DNA of 64,000 nucleotides from Platycnemis pennipes (lineage: Eukaryota; Arthropoda; Insecta; Odonata; Platycnemididae), in NCBI GenBank assembly GCA_933228895.1, contig OW121846.1, positions 47,324,107 through 47,388,106 on the forward strand, given 5' to 3'. Of this stretch, positions 63,054-64,000 are shown in pieces. The stretch's first letter is position 1. Each line of letters starts with the position of its first letter. The position numbers were made by a program, and so were the translations under genes. The notes beneath the pieces were generated by a model. It had not been told where the DNA came from. It was given only the letters and a program-made list of their open reading frames with translations, and did no database searches.

Positions 63054-64000
63054 TACCGTAAGTTGGGGCGAGTTCGGACACGTGGGGCGAGTTCGGACGA
63101 TCGCGCCAACTGGTACTTACATTGTGTTTTCTCCCGAAGCTCACATTGTTATACAAGTTAATCATGTCTTCGAGACAAAGAATGATACAATGTATCATAT
63201 TCCGTATAAAAGCAGTGGATCTCGTGCTTTTCGTCGTAGTCAATCCGATTAGTTTGCGGCGCAACAGTTGGGTGAAATTTTGTATCGCCGGAAAGAAACT
63301 ACTGTGCTTTTTGGTAAGTGCTTCTGAAATTTATGAGATTAATTTCTTTTTAAAGCTGCTTCATTTCTAATAACATGTGGAAATTTACTTTCAAATAACA
63401 TGAATATTCTATCCATTACAACGCATTATTCGATTTCATGTAGCTCCGCGGGCGGAATGGTGAGAAAGTACGCGAGGGTCATTGGAGGCCGGCGCTCACA
63501 CGGGCACGATGAGAAGAACATCGATAAGGCCGTTGAGGCTGTGAAATGTGGAAGAATGACACTTCGGGCTGCGTGTAAGGAGTTTGAAGTGCCTAAATCT
63601 ACGGTTTATGATAAACTGAAGGGAAAGCACCCGAAAAAATCTGGGGGACAAACTGTTCTCTCCAACCAAGAAGAAAGCCAGCTAAGTCAAGGAATTCTTA
63701 AGTGCGCAGAATGGGGGATTCCCTTACGAGCAATAGATCTGCAGTTAGTCGTAAAGGAATTTTTGAATAGGATGGGACGACAAGAGAAAACATTTAAAGA
63801 TAACTGCCCGGGAATGGAATGGGTGCGGGGATTTATGACGAGACGACCAGAACTCACAGTGCGTTTGGGGGAAAACGTTAAAAGGGCCCGTGCAGCAGTG
63901 ACTAGAGAGGTTTTAGAACAATATTTTAAAAATTTACAACTGGCTTTGGATGGTGTTCCTCCACAGAATATAGTAAACTATGACGAGACCAATTTTTGTG
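63054..64000 (+). mobile_element. Pogo/jerky-like DNA transposon, left part
   Basis: After a TA, CCGTAAGTTGGGGCGAGTTC begins a terminal-looking sequence in which GTGGGGCGAGTTCGGAC is repeated twice within 40 bp. A transposase frame starts 400 bp further on. The element continues beyond the window, so its right end is unseen and the left boundary is inference. Confidence 0.5.
63457..64000 (+). CDS. Pogo/Tigger/jerky-like transposase, 3' partial
   Basis: An uninterrupted frame of 181 codons runs from ATG 63457 to the window end. It opens MVRKYARVIGGRRSHGHDEK. A pipsqueak-type helix-turn-helix follows (KAVEAVKCGRMTLRAACKEF with EVPKSTVYDKLKGKHP), then a spacer with GIPLRAIDLQLVVKEFLNRM, a second DNA-binding block (CPGMEWVRGFMTRRPELTVR), and the start of the DDE domain at NIVNYDETNF, whose aspartate is the first catalytic acid. 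The intact frame suggests a young or domesticated copy. The real end cannot be judged from here. Confidence 0.8.
   Translation, partial: MVRKYARVIGGRRSHGHDEKNIDKAVEAVKCGRMTLRAACKEFEVPKSTVYDKLKGKHPKKSGGQTVLSNQEESQLSQGILKCAEWGIPLRAIDLQLVVKEFLNRMGRQEKTFKDNCPGMEWVRGFMTRRPELTVRLGENVKRARAAVTREVLEQYFKNLQLALDGVPPQNIVNYDETNFC

Noticed and set aside
54544..64000. Further 5' exons of the ALDH1L1-like gene
   Set aside because: Searching by eye for the expected upstream ALDH motifs and the formyltransferase domain gave nothing convincing; the region is occupied by transposons.

Overview
The window is eukaryotic nuclear DNA, most likely from an arthropod and probably an insect with a large, repeat-rich genome. 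It contains one recognisable host gene, split by GT-AG introns, in a sea of animal-type transposable elements: CR1/L2-, RTE- and Jockey/I-like LINEs, Penelope-like elements, Tigger/pogo, piggyBac, Helitron, MITEs and tRNA-derived SINEs. No rRNA, CRISPR or operon-like structure is visible. Species assignment is inference from gene content and style only.

Layout. 0-8 kb: unique or decayed DNA, two copies of a 540-bp MITE (MITE-A), and the longest copy (1.9 kb) of a CR1/L2-like LINE whose 3' end is a small hairpin followed by a (TAGATG)n tail. 8.0-11.5 kb: a 3.4-kb DNA transposon with terminal inverted repeats of about 400-470 bp, a 9-bp target-site duplication and a broken transposase. 12-17.4 kb: two hairpins that look like Penelope termini, a second CR1 copy and a Jockey/I-like tail. 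19.0-23.9 kb: a Tigger (pogo) element whose transposase is split by a 2.04-kb Penelope-like insertion. That insertion is a palindrome of two 939-bp arms, each with a GIY-YIG domain and a hammerhead-ribozyme-like motif, and it is flanked by a 14-bp target-site duplication. 25.4-28.1 kb: an element bounded by a perfect 22-bp inverted repeat, with an 81-bp minisatellite on one side, a 45-bp minisatellite on the other, and a small spliced gene candidate in the middle.

28-45 kb: LINE fragments (an RTE-like copy with an 11-bp TSD, a second RTE copy, CR1 3' ends), SINE relics and several foldbacks. 46.0-48.2 kb: a 2.18-kb element with TIRs, packed with TTGTAATAC-type palindromes and a 134-bp tandem array.

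49.6-54.5 kb, minus strand: the last five coding exons of a 10-formyltetrahydrofolate dehydrogenase gene (ALDH1L1-like), joined by consensus splice sites in consistent phase. They cover the C-terminal half of the aldehyde dehydrogenase domain including the catalytic cysteine. The 5' exons were not found. The DNA just upstream is filled with pogo-type MITEs and an ATCG-palindrome tract. 57.9-63 kb: a Helitron N-terminal fragment, then a piggyBac transposase interrupted exactly at a TTAA by a second, internally deleted piggyBac. The window closes inside an open pogo/jerky-like transposase starting at 63457.

The window is best read as a record of successive insertions into one another around a single housekeeping gene. 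The items most worth follow-up are the satellite-flanked element at 25.4-28.1 kb, the Penelope palindrome with its hammerhead motifs, and the palindrome-rich element at 46-48 kb.
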